Program-made: the position numbers and the translations under genes | Source: CAWUIO01 sp963922455 | Lineage (GTDB): Bacteria; Bacteroidota; Bacteroidia; Cytophagales; Microscillaceae | NCBI GenBank assembly: GCA_963922455.1 | Contig: CAWUIO010000031.1 | Coordinates: forward strand, 1-57,318 | DNA: 57,318 nt | Direction: 5' to 3' | Part shown: piece by piece, positions 32,404-41,256 of the stretch | Numbering within the stretch: the stretch's first letter is position 1 | Layout of the letters: each line of letters starts with the position of its first letter | Notes under the pieces: model-generated | The model's input: the letters and a program-made list of their open reading frames with translations, nothing else | What the model was told of the DNA's origin: nothing | Databases searched by the model: none

Positions 32404-35304
32404 TTAGCGGCTCAAATAAAGATTTCGTTCACTATACACTTTGGTAAAGAACTCATCTTGTAAATCTGGGATAAAATAAATGGCTTCCCCCGTAGATTTC
32501 ATTTCGGGCCCTAACTCCTTGTCCACATTCGGGAATTTATGAAAGGAAAATACCGGAATCTTAATGGCATAGCCTTGTTTTACCGGAACAAACCAAGAGG
32601 TTGCCGTTTTATCCAAATCAAAATCTTCCAGTTTACTTTCCCCCAACATTATTTTCGTTGCATAATTTATGTAGGGCCTATCATAGGCTTTACATATAAA
32701 AGGCACCGTACGGGAAGCTCTCGGATTGGCTTCAATGACATAGACCTTCTCATCTTTGATCACAAATTGAATGTTGATAAGGCCAACTGTTTTCAGGGCC
32801 ATGGCAATCTTCTTGGTATAGATGGCTATTTGCTCTATGATGAGTGGACTTAGCGAAAAAGGAGGAAGTACCGCATTGGAGTCCCCAGAATGTATACCAG
32901 CGGGCTCAATATGCTCCATAATACCGATAATATAAACCGACTCTCCATCACATATGGCATCGGCTTCGGCTTCAATGGCTTGGTCTAGGTAGCGGTCTAG
33001 GAGAATATTATTATCGGGGAAATAATTGAGTACATCTACTACGTGCTCTTCTAGCTCCTGTTCATTGATGACAATTTTCATCCGTTGCCCACCCAGAACG
33101 TAAGAAGGACGTACCAAAAGGGGGAAGTCCAAGGTGTGGGCCAAGTCCAAAGCGGCCTCGGCCGTGCGCACTGCCCCAAATTCTGGGTAGGGGATGCCAT
33201 TCTCTTTTAATAAAGTAGAAAAGCGCTCCCGGTCTTCGGCCAAATCCAAGGCTTCAAAAGGAGTACCCAAAATAGGGATGCCATAGCGGTCTAACTTTTC
33301 GGCCAGTTTTAGCGCCGTTTGCCCCCCAAGTTGCACAATCACTCCTTCCGGTTTCTCGTGCATAATGATCTCATAGATATGCTCCCAAAATACCGGCTCA
33401 AAATATAATTTGTCTGCTATATCAAAATCGGTTGAGACCGTTTCTGGGTTACAGTTAATCATGATCGTCTCATAGCCTGCTTCCTTGGCAGCCAAAAGCC
33501 CGTGCACACAGCAGTAATCAAACTCAATCCCTTGGCCAATCCGGTTGGGCCCCGATCCTAATACGATGATTTTCTTTTTAGTGGAACTTTGCGATTCGTT
33601 GATAGGGTGGAAATCGGCTTCGGCTACTTCACTAGGCCGGCTAATCAATTGATCCTCGTCGGTACCGGTATGAAAGGTAGAGTAGAAATAAGGGGTTTGG
33701 GCGGTAAATTCGGCGGCACACGTGTCTACCATTTTATACACCCGCTCAATGCCCAAATCTTTGCGCTTTCGGTAAACTTCGCTTTCTAAGCACCGTACCA
33801 GGTGAGCAATTTGACGATCGGCGTAGCCAAGGCGTTTGGCTTGTTTAAGCAGGCTTACCGGAAGATTGCTGAGGTTATATTGTTCAATCTGCTTATCCAA
33901 TTGGGCCAGTTCTTGGATTTGGGTCAAAAACCAAGGGTCCATTTTGGTCAATTTTCTAATGGTACCAAAGGAGATTCCCATCCGGAAAGCGTCTTTGATA
34001 TGGAAAATCCGATCTGAACTCGGAAACTCCAAACTGCGTAAGACTTCTTGTTGATCTGTAAGCTCTTTTCCGTCTGCTCCCAAACCATTCCTGCGATTTT
34101 CCAAGGATTGACAAGCTTTTTGCAAGGCCTCTTGAAAGTTTCGCCCAATTCCCATAGCTTCACCCACCGACTTCATCTGCATGCCCAAGGTGGTTTCGGC
34201 TCCCTTGAATTTCTCAAAATTCCAGCGAGGAATTTTTACAATCACGTAGTCGATCGTGGGCTCAAAAAAGGCCGATGTAGTTTTTGTAATCTGATTTTTA
34301 AGTTCGTCCAGCGTATACCCTATGGCTAATTTACTGGCAATTTTAGCAATCGGATATCCGGTGGCTTTGGAGGCTAAAGCCGAAGACCGGGAAACCCGAG
34401 GGTTAATTTCTATAACCACAATCTCATCATTTTCCGGATTTACGGCAAACTGGATGTTACAGCCTCCGGCAAATTCCCCGATTCCGTTCATACACGTAAT
34501 GGCCAGGTTACGCATATTCTGGTATACCTTATCCGATAAGGTCAAGGCTGGGGCCACCGTGATAGAATCCCCGGTGTGGATACCCATGGGGTCTACGTTC
34601 TCGATAGAGCAAACAATGATAATATTTCCCTGGGAATCTCGTAATAGCTCCAGCTCAAACTCCTTCCAACCTAAGATACTTTGCTCTACCAGTACTTCGT
34701 GAATGGGCGATGCGTTCAGGCCTCGTTTCAAGGCTACGTCAAAATCTTCCGGCTTATTCACAAACCCGCCCCCATAACCCCCAAGAGTAAACGAAGGACG
34801 GATTACCAAAGGAAAGCCAATTTTTTGGGCTACATTTTTACCTTCCAAATAGGAAGTCGCAATTTTACCTTCACAGACTTGGGCATCGAGTTCTTTCATC
34901 CGCAAACGGAACTTCTCCCGGTCTTCGGTAGTCTCTACGGCATGAATATCTACACCGATAATTTGGGTATTATACTTTTTCCAGATTCCAGCTTTTTCAC
35001 ATTCAATGGCCAGGTTGAGGGCCGTCTGTCCACCCATAGTGGGGAGCACCGCATCGATTTGGTGCTTTTCTAGAATCTCAATGATGTATTTTTTCTCCAA
35101 GGGCTTTAAGTAGATATGATCGGCTATTTTAGGGTCGGTCATAATCGTAGCCGGGTTAGAGTTAATCAGGATCACTTCAATTCCTTCCTCTCTCAAGGAA
35201 CGGGCTGCTTGTGAACCAGAATAATCAAACTCACAGGCCTGGCCGATAATGATCGGCCCGGACCCTATAATCAAAACGGAACGAATCTGGGTGTTTCGGG
35301 GCAT
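32404..35304 (-). CDS. carB: Carbamoyl-phosphate synthase large chain
   Basis: 966 aa. It makes carbamoyl phosphate for pyrimidine and arginine synthesis, with the small subunit CarA (not in this window) supplying ammonia from glutamine. Two homologous ATP-grasp halves are seen: SVLIIGSGPIIIGQACEFDY at the start and KIIVLGSGPNRIGQGIEFDY near residue 565, each followed by MGGQTALNL / LGGQTALKL and an ATP-grasp core. It is about 110 residues shorter than the E. coli enzyme and stops soon after FIPDLQDEFF, so the C-terminal MGS-like allosteric domain is missing. I recall this shorter form as common in Bacteroidota, which implies different effector control. Confidence 0.96.
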   Translation of the reverse strand: MPRNTQIRSVLIIGSGPIIIGQACEFDYSGSQAARSLREEGIEVILINSNPATIMTDPKIADHIYLKPLEKKYIIEILEKHQIDAVLPTMGGQTALNLAIECEKAGIWKKYNTQIIGVDIHAVETTEDREKFRLRMKELDAQVCEGKIATSYLEGKNVAQKIGFPLVIRPSFTLGGYGGGFVNKPEDFDVALKRGLNASPIHEVLVEQSILGWKEFELELLRDSQGNIIIVCSIENVDPMGIHTGDSITVAPALTLSDKVYQNMRNLAITCMNGIGEFAGGCNIQFAVNPENDEIVVIEINPRVSRSSALASKATGYPIAKIASKLAIGYTLDELKNQITKTTSAFFEPTIDYVIVKIPRWNFEKFKGAETTLGMQMKSVGEAMGIGRNFQEALQKACQSLENRRNGLGADGKELTDQQEVLRSLEFPSSDRIFHIKDAFRMGISFGTIRKLTKMDPWFLTQIQELAQLDKQIEQYNLSNLPVSLLKQAKRLGYADRQIAHLVRCLESEVYRKRKDLGIERVYKMVDTCAAEFTAQTPYFYSTFHTGTDEDQLISRPSEVAEADFHPINESQSSTKKKIIVLGSGPNRIGQGIEFDYCCVHGLLAAKEAGYETIMINCNPETVSTDFDIADKLYFEPVFWEHIYEIIMHEKPEGVIVQLGGQTALKLAEKLDRYGIPILGTPFEALDLAEDRERFSTLLKENGIPYPEFGAVRTAEAALDLAHTLDFPLLVRPSYVLGGQRMKIVINEQELEEHVVDVLNYFPDNNILLDRYLDQAIEAEADAICDGESVYIIGIMEHIEPAGIHSGDSNAVLPPFSLSPLIIEQIAIYTKKIAMALKTVGLINIQFVIKDEKVYVIEANPRASRTVPFICKAYDRPYINYATKIMLGESKLEDFDLDKTATSWFVPVKQGYAIKIPVFSFHKFPNVDKELGPEMKSTGEAIYFIPDLQDEFFTKVYSERNLYLSR

Positions 35305-35334
35305 AGGGAATGTTCAATTTTGGTTAAAATCTCG

Positions 35335-35342
35335 CAAAATTA
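35335..35342 (-). promoter_or_regulatory. -7 box of carB
   Basis: TAATTTTG on the minus strand, 30 bp upstream of the carB ATG. The -33 element is not convincing. Confidence 0.45.
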
Positions 35343-35489
35343 CGGATTATTGTTAGAAATTATATGAAATATATGATGTACTTTTTGAATTTTTTAGTGG
35401 TTTTTTTGTGAGGGATATCTTACAGGCTTGTAGGCAAATTCGTGATTTTTTGTATATTTAGCCATAATCTGGTATTGATTTGTTGTTTT

Positions 35490-35620
35490 GGAGCTTGCCC
35501 GCGCTATATAAGTCAGGTGCTACGTACAAAATACTACTTGCGCGGGCCGGGCTGGGCTGCCGAGCCGGCTTACGCACAGCCAGCGACGGTCTCGGCCCAA
35601 AGGGCGCCCATCCCTAAGCC
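35490..35620 (-). repeat. R1 element copy F (divergent subtype)
   Basis: 131 bp, minus orientation. It keeps the 5' end GGCTTAGGGATGG, the 3' end GCAAGCTCC and the distal hairpin (GCCCGCGC at 35497-35504 with GCGCGGGC at 35540-35547, 35-nt loop), but its central part differs from all other copies: GCGCCCTTTGGGC replaces the GAGCGGCC...GAGCTC region. The fragment at 283-301 belongs to the same subtype. It lies between divergent carB and the 35746 gene. Confidence 0.75.
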
Positions 35621-35745
35621 AAAAGAGGGGCTAGTTTTGAGCTTTGGAAGTGAATACACAGTTGAAAATTCAGCCTTGCAGCCTTAATTTGCTTGTTTTG
35701 GGATAAGCCTTTACCTCAAACCACTACCATAAGCCATATAATTCC

Positions 35746-36924
35746 ATGAAAGATTTTCCTAGAGACCCCTCCTCACTTCAGGAGTACCAGAAAGTTCTGC
35801 TTCCAATCCTAAGGGAGCATCCTGAGGGCATCACCTTCGCCGATTTGCTAGTGGCAAGTGGCCTGGCCGCCGACTGGGTCGAGTTTACCCTCAGAGCCCT
35901 AATGGAAGACTATTCTTGTCGCCTCAAAACCCATCCTGATGGGACTTTAATTTATATTTTTGAAATTCCTAAGGCACCCCGAAGCTTATTGTCCAAAAAA
36001 TGGGCGCAATGGTCCCAAAGTGCCCCCTTAGCTTTTTTTGGTCAAACCTGGAGCTATATTTTTGGGGAGAAAGCCCGCCGGAAAGACGAACGTGAGCAAG
36101 AAAAAATCATATTAAACTTTCTCAAGCATAAACAAGGGAAATTGGTAATTGCTGAGTTGGTCCAATTGTGTGGGGGGAGTATCTATGAGGCCGAAGTCTT
36201 AGCTACCCGATTGCTTTCCCGCTATCAAGGGGAAGTAGAAGTCACCGATGAAGGCGTGATCATTTACTCATTTCCTGATCTTAGCTATCAAGCTTTGCCC
36301 AACTCTGATATCCCAGAGAGTTTAAAAGTATGGGAGCGACCCGTACCCGATAAACAAATGAATAGCAATGCTCCCCAAATCAATACCCGCTTAGAAAAAA
36401 CCTATAAACAAAACTTATACCTCTCGGCTATGGCAACTGTAGTATGCTCTGGCTTGGTAATGACTGGACAATGGGGCTGGTTGGGCGAGTTTTTCTTGTT
36501 TATGTCGGGTGGGATGTTTGGGGTTTCTTCCATGTTTTTTCTCATTCCAACCCTCCGGAAGCGCTTTATCCGAAAAGAAAATGACCGGATACGGCTACAA
36601 AACGTGGAGCGTCATGTCTTAAAAAGTATTTTCAAGCACGCCGAGGATCAGATTCGTCCTGAAAAAGACCTTAAACGCATTATTTTTGACTCGAACCCCC
36701 AAGTGAAATACCAATACCTGTGGAACCCTCGGGTACATGCTTCTTCCTACTCATATTGGCTTACGCTCACTTCCTCTTATCATCGCGAATCTATTATGCA
36801 TAAAAAAGCTTTAGAATTGGAGGCCGATATCTCCGTAAATGAGCAAGGAGACCTGGTGTATACCTTTGATCGCTTACAAAGAGAGATTAGTACCATTTCA
36901 CGTATCAGACGGCCTTTGTTTTAA
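35746..36924 (+). CDS. Membrane protein with three winged-helix-like repeats
   Basis: 392 aa, not recognised as a named family. Three similar blocks can be seen: about 10-70 (LLPILREHPEGITFADLL, ending DGTLIYIF), about 115-185 (ILNFLKHKQGKLVIAELV, ending EGVIIYSF) and about 335-385 (ending QGDLVYTF). Each has a helix-turn-helix-like part and a beta wing, as in small winged-helix domains. Two adjacent TM helices (about 225-268, AMATVVCSGLVMTG and FLFMSGGMFGVSSMFF) separate blocks 2 and 3. A charged segment follows. DNA binding is not established; the repeats could mediate protein contacts. The stop is 10 bp before the next lipoprotein gene, so the two likely form an operon. Confidence 0.7.
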   Translation: MKDFPRDPSSLQEYQKVLLPILREHPEGITFADLLVASGLAADWVEFTLRALMEDYSCRLKTHPDGTLIYIFEIPKAPRSLLSKKWAQWSQSAPLAFFGQTWSYIFGEKARRKDEREQEKIILNFLKHKQGKLVIAELVQLCGGSIYEAEVLATRLLSRYQGEVEVTDEGVIIYSFPDLSYQALPNSDIPESLKVWERPVPDKQMNSNAPQINTRLEKTYKQNLYLSAMATVVCSGLVMTGQWGWLGEFFLFMSGGMFGVSSMFFLIPTLRKRFIRKENDRIRLQNVERHVLKSIFKHAEDQIRPEKDLKRIIFDSNPQVKYQYLWNPRVHASSYSYWLTLTSSYHRESIMHKKALELEADISVNEQGDLVYTFDRLQREISTISRIRRPLF

Positions 36925-36934
36925 TACCTGTTTT

Positions 36935-37591
36935 TTGAAATATTTAGCCCGACGACTAGATTTCCTTTTTTTGTTACTTGGTATGAGTTGGATGACAGCC
37001 TGTCGAGATAAGGCATCTCCTCAGGAAATGCTAAGCGAATACTTCAAGGAAATTGTTTGCCATAATGAGTACGATCATCGTGTGCAGATCAATCGATGGG
37101 AGCAAGATGTCCAAGTAGCTTTCATTGGTTTTAAGGACGCGTATCTAGAGAAGGAAATTGTCCTTATTCTGGAAGAACTCAATAGCTTGATAGAGTCTAT
37201 CGAGATACAAAGGGTTGAAAAACCCGAAAAGGCCAATTTGATCGTGTTTATGGGCAATTGGCAAGAATATACCCGCACATGGGCACCCCAAGTCCAGCCG
37301 CTTAGTCCTGATACCCGAGGGGCCTTTTGGGTAGCTACCAACGGCAAAGGCCTTATCCAAAGAGGAAGGATCTGGATAGATGGACCGGCCTTGACAAGAC
37401 CATCCAGCAAAAAGCATATCCTGCGGGAAGAACTTACCCAAGCCTTGGGCTTCTTTAATGATTCTGACTTATATCCGGATAGTATTTTTTATCAAGGCTG
37501 GACCCTGACGCAGTCCTATTCTGACTTAGATCGGGCCTTGATCCGTATGTTATACCAAAAAGATTTACCAAAAATTTGCGGGAAAGGATAA
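36935..37591 (+). CDS. Lipoprotein with DUF2927-like domain
   Basis: 218 aa from a TTG at 36935, chosen because it yields a good lipoprotein signal (basic start KYLARR, core DFLFLLLG, MTAC); the longer open frame overlaps the upstream gene and is not signal-like. The C-terminal REELTQALGFFNDSDLYPDS and SIFYQGWT resemble DUF2927, a family thought to be zinc-protease-related, though the classical HExxH is absent. The upstream part has IVFMGNWQEYTR. It follows the winged-helix-like membrane protein after 10 bp. An alternative start is the ATG at 36983. Confidence 0.65.
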   Translation: MKYLARRLDFLFLLLGMSWMTACRDKASPQEMLSEYFKEIVCHNEYDHRVQINRWEQDVQVAFIGFKDAYLEKEIVLILEELNSLIESIEIQRVEKPEKANLIVFMGNWQEYTRTWAPQVQPLSPDTRGAFWVATNGKGLIQRGRIWIDGPALTRPSSKKHILREELTQALGFFNDSDLYPDSIFYQGWTLTQSYSDLDRALIRMLYQKDLPKICGKG

Positions 37592-37642
37592 AATTTGTTG
37601 GAATTTTGTTACTTTAATAGATAAAAACCATAGTAAAATCCC

Positions 37643-38296
37643 ATGAAAATTACCTATAATGCCCCGGTAGTGCTGAATTACACCCTAATATGTGTCATCA
37701 TTACCGCTCTAGACCAGTTTGTTTTTGGGGGCACTGAAGCCCGGCCCGGCTCCCTTGCTCAAAACTTTTTTATGGTATATCCATTTGGGACAGCTCCCAT
37801 GGAAGCCTCCAATCCCTTGATGTATTTCCGGTTATTTTCACACGCGATGGGGCACGCCGGATGGAACCATTTAGTGGGTAACTTCTCGCTTATTCTGCTC
37901 TTAGGCCCAGTCTTGGAAGAAAAATACGGCTCACAAAAGCTCCTCGTTATTATTTTCTCAACTGCCTTGGTCACTGGTATTTTGAATGCGTTTTTGTTTA
38001 TGAATGGTTTACTAGGGGCGAGTGGGATAGTTTTTATGATGATCATCCTTTCATCCTTTACGAATGCTCGCAAAGGGACCATTCCTCTCACCTTTATTTT
38101 GGTTGCCTTGCTGTATGTAGGTAAAGAGGTATACGGTGCTTTCTTTGTGAATAATAATATTTCAGAATTTGCCCACATCATTGGGGGGCTATGTGGAGGA
38201 GTATTTGGCTATATGCTCAATGCCAGGAACCCACCCGCACCCACTCAAAAATCTCAAAAAACCACGGTCGATACGTTTAGTGATTTGAATATTTAG
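37643..38296 (+). CDS. Rhomboid-family intramembrane serine protease
   Basis: 217 aa with six predicted TM segments. Rhomboid hallmarks are visible: SHAMGHAGWNHLVGN (HxxxN in TM2), the catalytic Ser in LLGASGIVF (GxSG) and the catalytic His in EFAHIIGGLCGG. The C-terminal tail from about residue 190 is polar and cytoplasmic (NPPAPTQKSQKTTVD). It cleaves membrane-spanning substrates within the bilayer; the substrate is unknown. It starts 51 bp after the DUF2927-like lipoprotein and ends at a hairpin terminator. Confidence 0.9.
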   Translation: MKITYNAPVVLNYTLICVIITALDQFVFGGTEARPGSLAQNFFMVYPFGTAPMEASNPLMYFRLFSHAMGHAGWNHLVGNFSLILLLGPVLEEKYGSQKLLVIIFSTALVTGILNAFLFMNGLLGASGIVFMMIILSSFTNARKGTIPLTFILVALLYVGKEVYGAFFVNNNISEFAHIIGGLCGGVFGYMLNARNPPAPTQKSQKTTVDTFSDLNI

Positions 38297-38347
38297 CCTT
38301 ATCTGCATAAAGTAGGGTTTCTATTCTGTAAGATCAATTTTTCCATT

Positions 38348-38376
38348 CAGCCTTCCCTCCAAGAAGGCTGTTTTGT
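38348..38376 (+). terminator. Intrinsic terminator of the rhomboid gene
   Basis: CAGCCTT (38348-38354) pairs with AAGGCTG (38364-38370) around a 9-nt loop, followed by TTTTGT. It lies 51 bp past the stop and before R1 copy G. Confidence 0.65.
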
Positions 38377-38403
38377 ATGACTCCTGGGGCATAACTTGGA
38401 AAA

Positions 38404-38534
38404 GGCTGAGGGATAGAGCGGCCTGTTTGAGCTCGCCGCTGGATAGGGGGCAGGCCAGCGAGTAGCGAAAGCCCGACCCCGGCGCCACCGAATGTTCACA
38501 GGGCTAAGCATGGCCCATCGCCGGGGGCAGCCCC
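38404..38534 (+). repeat. R1 element copy G
   Basis: 131 bp, starting GGCTGAGGGATAGAGCGG and ending GGGCAGCCCC; GGCTG/CAGCC ends pair. The distal hairpin arms CCCCGGCG (38477-38484) and CGCCGGGG (38519-38526) close a 34-nt loop. The arms are identical to those of copy A, but the loop is unrelated. The central CGCTGG...CCAGCG stem is like that of copy B. It sits between the rhomboid terminator and the typA promoter. Confidence 0.9.
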
Positions 38535-38646
38535 TCAGAAAGCTCTTCTTATCAAAAAAAATCTTCCAGCGATTCAATTATTTGTACTTTTTCTACGCGA
38601 ATATTTTTTATCCGGGATATAAGCAGGAAGAAGCCCGCATTTTTTG

Positions 38647-38654
38647 TACTTTTG
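38647..38654 (+). promoter_or_regulatory. -7 box of typA
   Basis: TACTTTTG, an exact TAnnTTTG match. It lies downstream of the first in-frame ATG (38644), which rules that start out and supports the ATG at 38689. Confidence 0.55.
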
Positions 38655-38688
38655 CGCGGTATTTAATTTTTTATTGATTGGTCTTGCT

Positions 38689-40500
38689 ATGTCCAGTATT
38701 CGAAATGTGGCAATCATTGCCCACGTTGACCACGGAAAAACTACCTTGGTTGACAAAATTATTCACGCTTCCAAAATTTTCCGGGAGAACCAGGAGATCA
38801 ATGATCTAATCCTGGACAATAATGATCTCGAGCGGGAGCGGGGTATTACAATCGTCTCCAAGAATGTGTCAGTGCGTTATAAAGGGGTAAAAATCAATAT
38901 TATTGATACTCCAGGTCACGCCGACTTTGGAGGGGAGGTAGAGCGCGTTTTGAAAATGGCCGATGGAGTGATACTCTTGGTAGATGCCTTTGAAGGACCG
39001 ATGCCGCAAACCCGTTTTGTTCTGAGTAAAGCCTTAGGCCTGGGTCTCAACCCTATCGTTATTGTAAACAAGGTAGACAAACCCAATTGCCGTCCAGATG
39101 AGGTACACGAAGCTGTATTTGATTTGATGTTTAGCTTGGATGCGAATGAGGAACAACTTGACTTTACAACCTTATACGGATCGGCCAAGCACGGGTGGAT
39201 GGGTACAGACTGGCAAAAGCCTACAGATACCATTGAGCCCTTATTGGAAGCAATTGTAGAGCACGTGCCGCCAGCCCCAGTCCATGCGGGTACTCCCCAA
39301 ATGCAAATCACCTCCCTGGATTATTCTACCTTTGTAGGCCGGATTGCCATTGGGCGGATTTACCGAGGGACACTCTTAGAAAATACCGATATGGCCCTTT
39401 GCCGTAAAGATGGCAGTACCAAAAAAGTAAGACTCAAAGAAATTCAGCTCTTTGAGGGCTTGGGCAAGGTGAAAGTGCCCGAAGCAAGTGCCGGAGAGAT
39501 TTGTGCGGTAACCGGTTTTGACGATTTTGAGATCGGAGATACCTTGGCCGATTTGGAAAATCCTGAGCCCTTGCCTCGCATAGAAATTGACGAGCCTACC
39601 ATGAATATGTTTTTTACCATCAATGACTCCCCTTTTTATGGGCAAGACGGTAAGTATGTGACTTCTCGCCATTTACGGGACCGCCTGTATAAAGAAATTG
39701 AGAAAAACTTGGCCCTGAAGGTGGTAGATACCCAGGCGGAAGATTCCTTTTTAGTGTATGGAAGGGGTATTTTGCACTTGTCGGTTTTGATTGAGACGAT
39801 GCGGCGGGAAGGCTATGAATTTCAAGTAGGCCAGCCCCAGGTAATTTTTAAAGAAATTGACGGACAGAAACACGAGCCTTTTGAGCATTTGGTGGTAGAT
39901 GTGCCAGCCGAAGTATCGGGTAAAGTAATTGAACTTGCCACCCAAAGGAAGGGCGAAATGCTGATCATGGAGACCAAAGGGGAGTGGCAGCACCTTGAGT
40001 TTAGCATCCCGGCCCGAGGATTGATTGGGCTGCGAAATCAAGTTTTAACGTCTACGGGGGGAGAAGCCGTGATGCACCACCGTTTTGATATCTACAAACC
40101 TTTTAAAGGCGAGATGCCCGGCCGGATTAATGGTTCCTTGATTTCTATGGATGCAGGGCAGTCTAGAGCTTATTCTATTGATAAATTGCAAGACCGGGGC
40201 CGCTTCTTTATCGATCCGGGAGAGGATGTCTATACCGGGCAAGTCATTGGAGAGCATAACCGTAATAATGACCTGGTAGTTAATGTGCAAAAAGGTAAAA
40301 AGCTTACCAACATGCGGGCTGCCGGTTCGGATGATAATAATAAAATTGCCCCCAAGATTAAGTTTTCTTTGGAAGAAGCTTTAGAGTATATCAAAAAAGA
40401 CGAATATTTGGAAGTAACTCCCAAAGCTTTTCGTATGCGGAAAATTTTATTGGATGAAAACGACAGAAAGCGGGCTGGAAACAAAGCTTTAAGTAATTAG
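38689..40500 (+). CDS. typA: Ribosome-associated GTPase TypA/BipA
   Basis: 603 aa, normal length. Translation-factor GTPase that binds the 70S ribosome and aids 50S assembly and stress responses. The G motifs are clear: AHVDHGKTTL, RGITIVSKN (switch I), DTPGHADFG and NKVDKPN. The C-terminal BipA-specific part includes EVSGKVIELATQRKGEM and RGLIGLRNQ. The start MSSIRNVAIIAHVDHG matches the family and is fixed by the promoter. It is monocistronic, with a strong terminator 18 bp downstream. Confidence 0.97.
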   Translation: MSSIRNVAIIAHVDHGKTTLVDKIIHASKIFRENQEINDLILDNNDLERERGITIVSKNVSVRYKGVKINIIDTPGHADFGGEVERVLKMADGVILLVDAFEGPMPQTRFVLSKALGLGLNPIVIVNKVDKPNCRPDEVHEAVFDLMFSLDANEEQLDFTTLYGSAKHGWMGTDWQKPTDTIEPLLEAIVEHVPPAPVHAGTPQMQITSLDYSTFVGRIAIGRIYRGTLLENTDMALCRKDGSTKKVRLKEIQLFEGLGKVKVPEASAGEICAVTGFDDFEIGDTLADLENPEPLPRIEIDEPTMNMFFTINDSPFYGQDGKYVTSRHLRDRLYKEIEKNLALKVVDTQAEDSFLVYGRGILHLSVLIETMRREGYEFQVGQPQVIFKEIDGQKHEPFEHLVVDVPAEVSGKVIELATQRKGEMLIMETKGEWQHLEFSIPARGLIGLRNQVLTSTGGEAVMHHRFDIYKPFKGEMPGRINGSLISMDAGQSRAYSIDKLQDRGRFFIDPGEDVYTGQVIGEHNRNNDLVVNVQKGKKLTNMRAAGSDDNNKIAPKIKFSLEEALEYIKKDEYLEVTPKAFRMRKILLDENDRKRAGNKALSN

Positions 40501-40517
40501 AACCCTAGGTAATTTAC

Positions 40518-40562
40518 AAAAACCCGCTTGCGTGGCTAGCACGTGAGCGGGTTTTATTTTTT
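40518..40562 (+). terminator. Intrinsic terminator of typA
   Basis: AAAACCCGCT pairs with AGCGGGTTTT, and CGTG with CACG inside it, giving a long near-perfect hairpin followed by a T-rich run. It is one of the strongest terminators in the window. Confidence 0.9.
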
Positions 40563-40666
40563 TACGGGGAGGTGCTGATCCATTCTCGGGAAAGTTTTTC
40601 CCAAAATTAGATGATAAATAAAACAGGTATAATTATAATTGCCTGGTTTACAAAATGTTAGTAAGA

Positions 40667-40777
40667 TGGCACAAACTTCGTTTATTAGCTTGTCAGTTGA
40701 GATTAAGACTCAATGCATAGCTGGTTGAAGAATGTTCCAAAAAGGCTCGTTTCCAAGAAGAAGCGAGCTTTTTTTAT
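40667..40777 (+). ncRNA. R2 unit 1: candidate small RNA with intrinsic terminator
   Basis: 111 nt, repeated at 40904-41014 with only two differing bases. Inside, TTGAG-ATTAAGA-CTCAA forms a stem, with flanking AGCT...AGCT. The 3' end is GCTCG-(14 nt)-CGAGC followed by TTTTTTT, a standard intrinsic terminator. It lies after the typA terminator, so it would need its own promoter; no clean -7 box is seen (TATAATTG upstream is a weak candidate). A small protein is an alternative: an ORF starts at the ATG at 40713. Confidence 0.55.
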
Positions 40778-40903
40778 GTCCTATACCCCAGCACGGCCTG
40801 ACTTACACGTAGAAACTTCAATTCGGGAGGTGTTTTCCCAATTTTGGACAGTAAAAGACAGGGTTTTTGATTTAAATATCTGAAAAACAGGTGGTTAATT
40901 ACT

Positions 40904-41014
40904 TGGCACAAACTTCGTTTATTAGCTAATCAGTTGAGATTAAGACTCAATGCATAGCTGGTTGAAGAATGTTCCAAAAAGGCTCGTTTCCAAGAAGAAG
41001 CGAGCTTTTTTTAT
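40904..41014 (+). ncRNA. R2 unit 2: candidate small RNA with intrinsic terminator
   Basis: Second 111-nt unit, 237 bp downstream of the first, differing only at AATCAG versus TGTCAG near position 20. Both the inner hairpin and the terminator hairpin with T tract are preserved. Sequence upstream of each unit is only loosely similar (GGGAGGTG/TTTTCCCAA and AAACAGGT shared), so the unit itself appears to be under stronger constraint than its flanks. It lies 243 bp upstream of the first transmembrane SpoIIE phosphatase. Confidence 0.55.
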
Positions 41015-41256
41015 ATGCTTTGCCCTGTGTAAAGTAAGAATTTCGCAAAAAAATGCCTTTAGAACCCTTCTAAAATGAAAAACCTTTCCGAAATAGCTTG
41101 CTTTTACAGATATTTGGAGAACTATAAGGTAGTAAAGCCGATTCTAGAAATAGAACCTTTGTTTTAAATAAGAAAGGGGATATTTTTCCCATAGTTGGCT
41201 TATTTGGCTGATCGTGGTAAAATAATCGCTTTATCGTTTGTACGACACGCAACAGA

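Noticed and set aside
37643..38296. Possible horizontal transfer of the rhomboid gene.
   Set aside because: No change in base composition, no mobile gene and no flanking repeats other than R1, which is scattered throughout.
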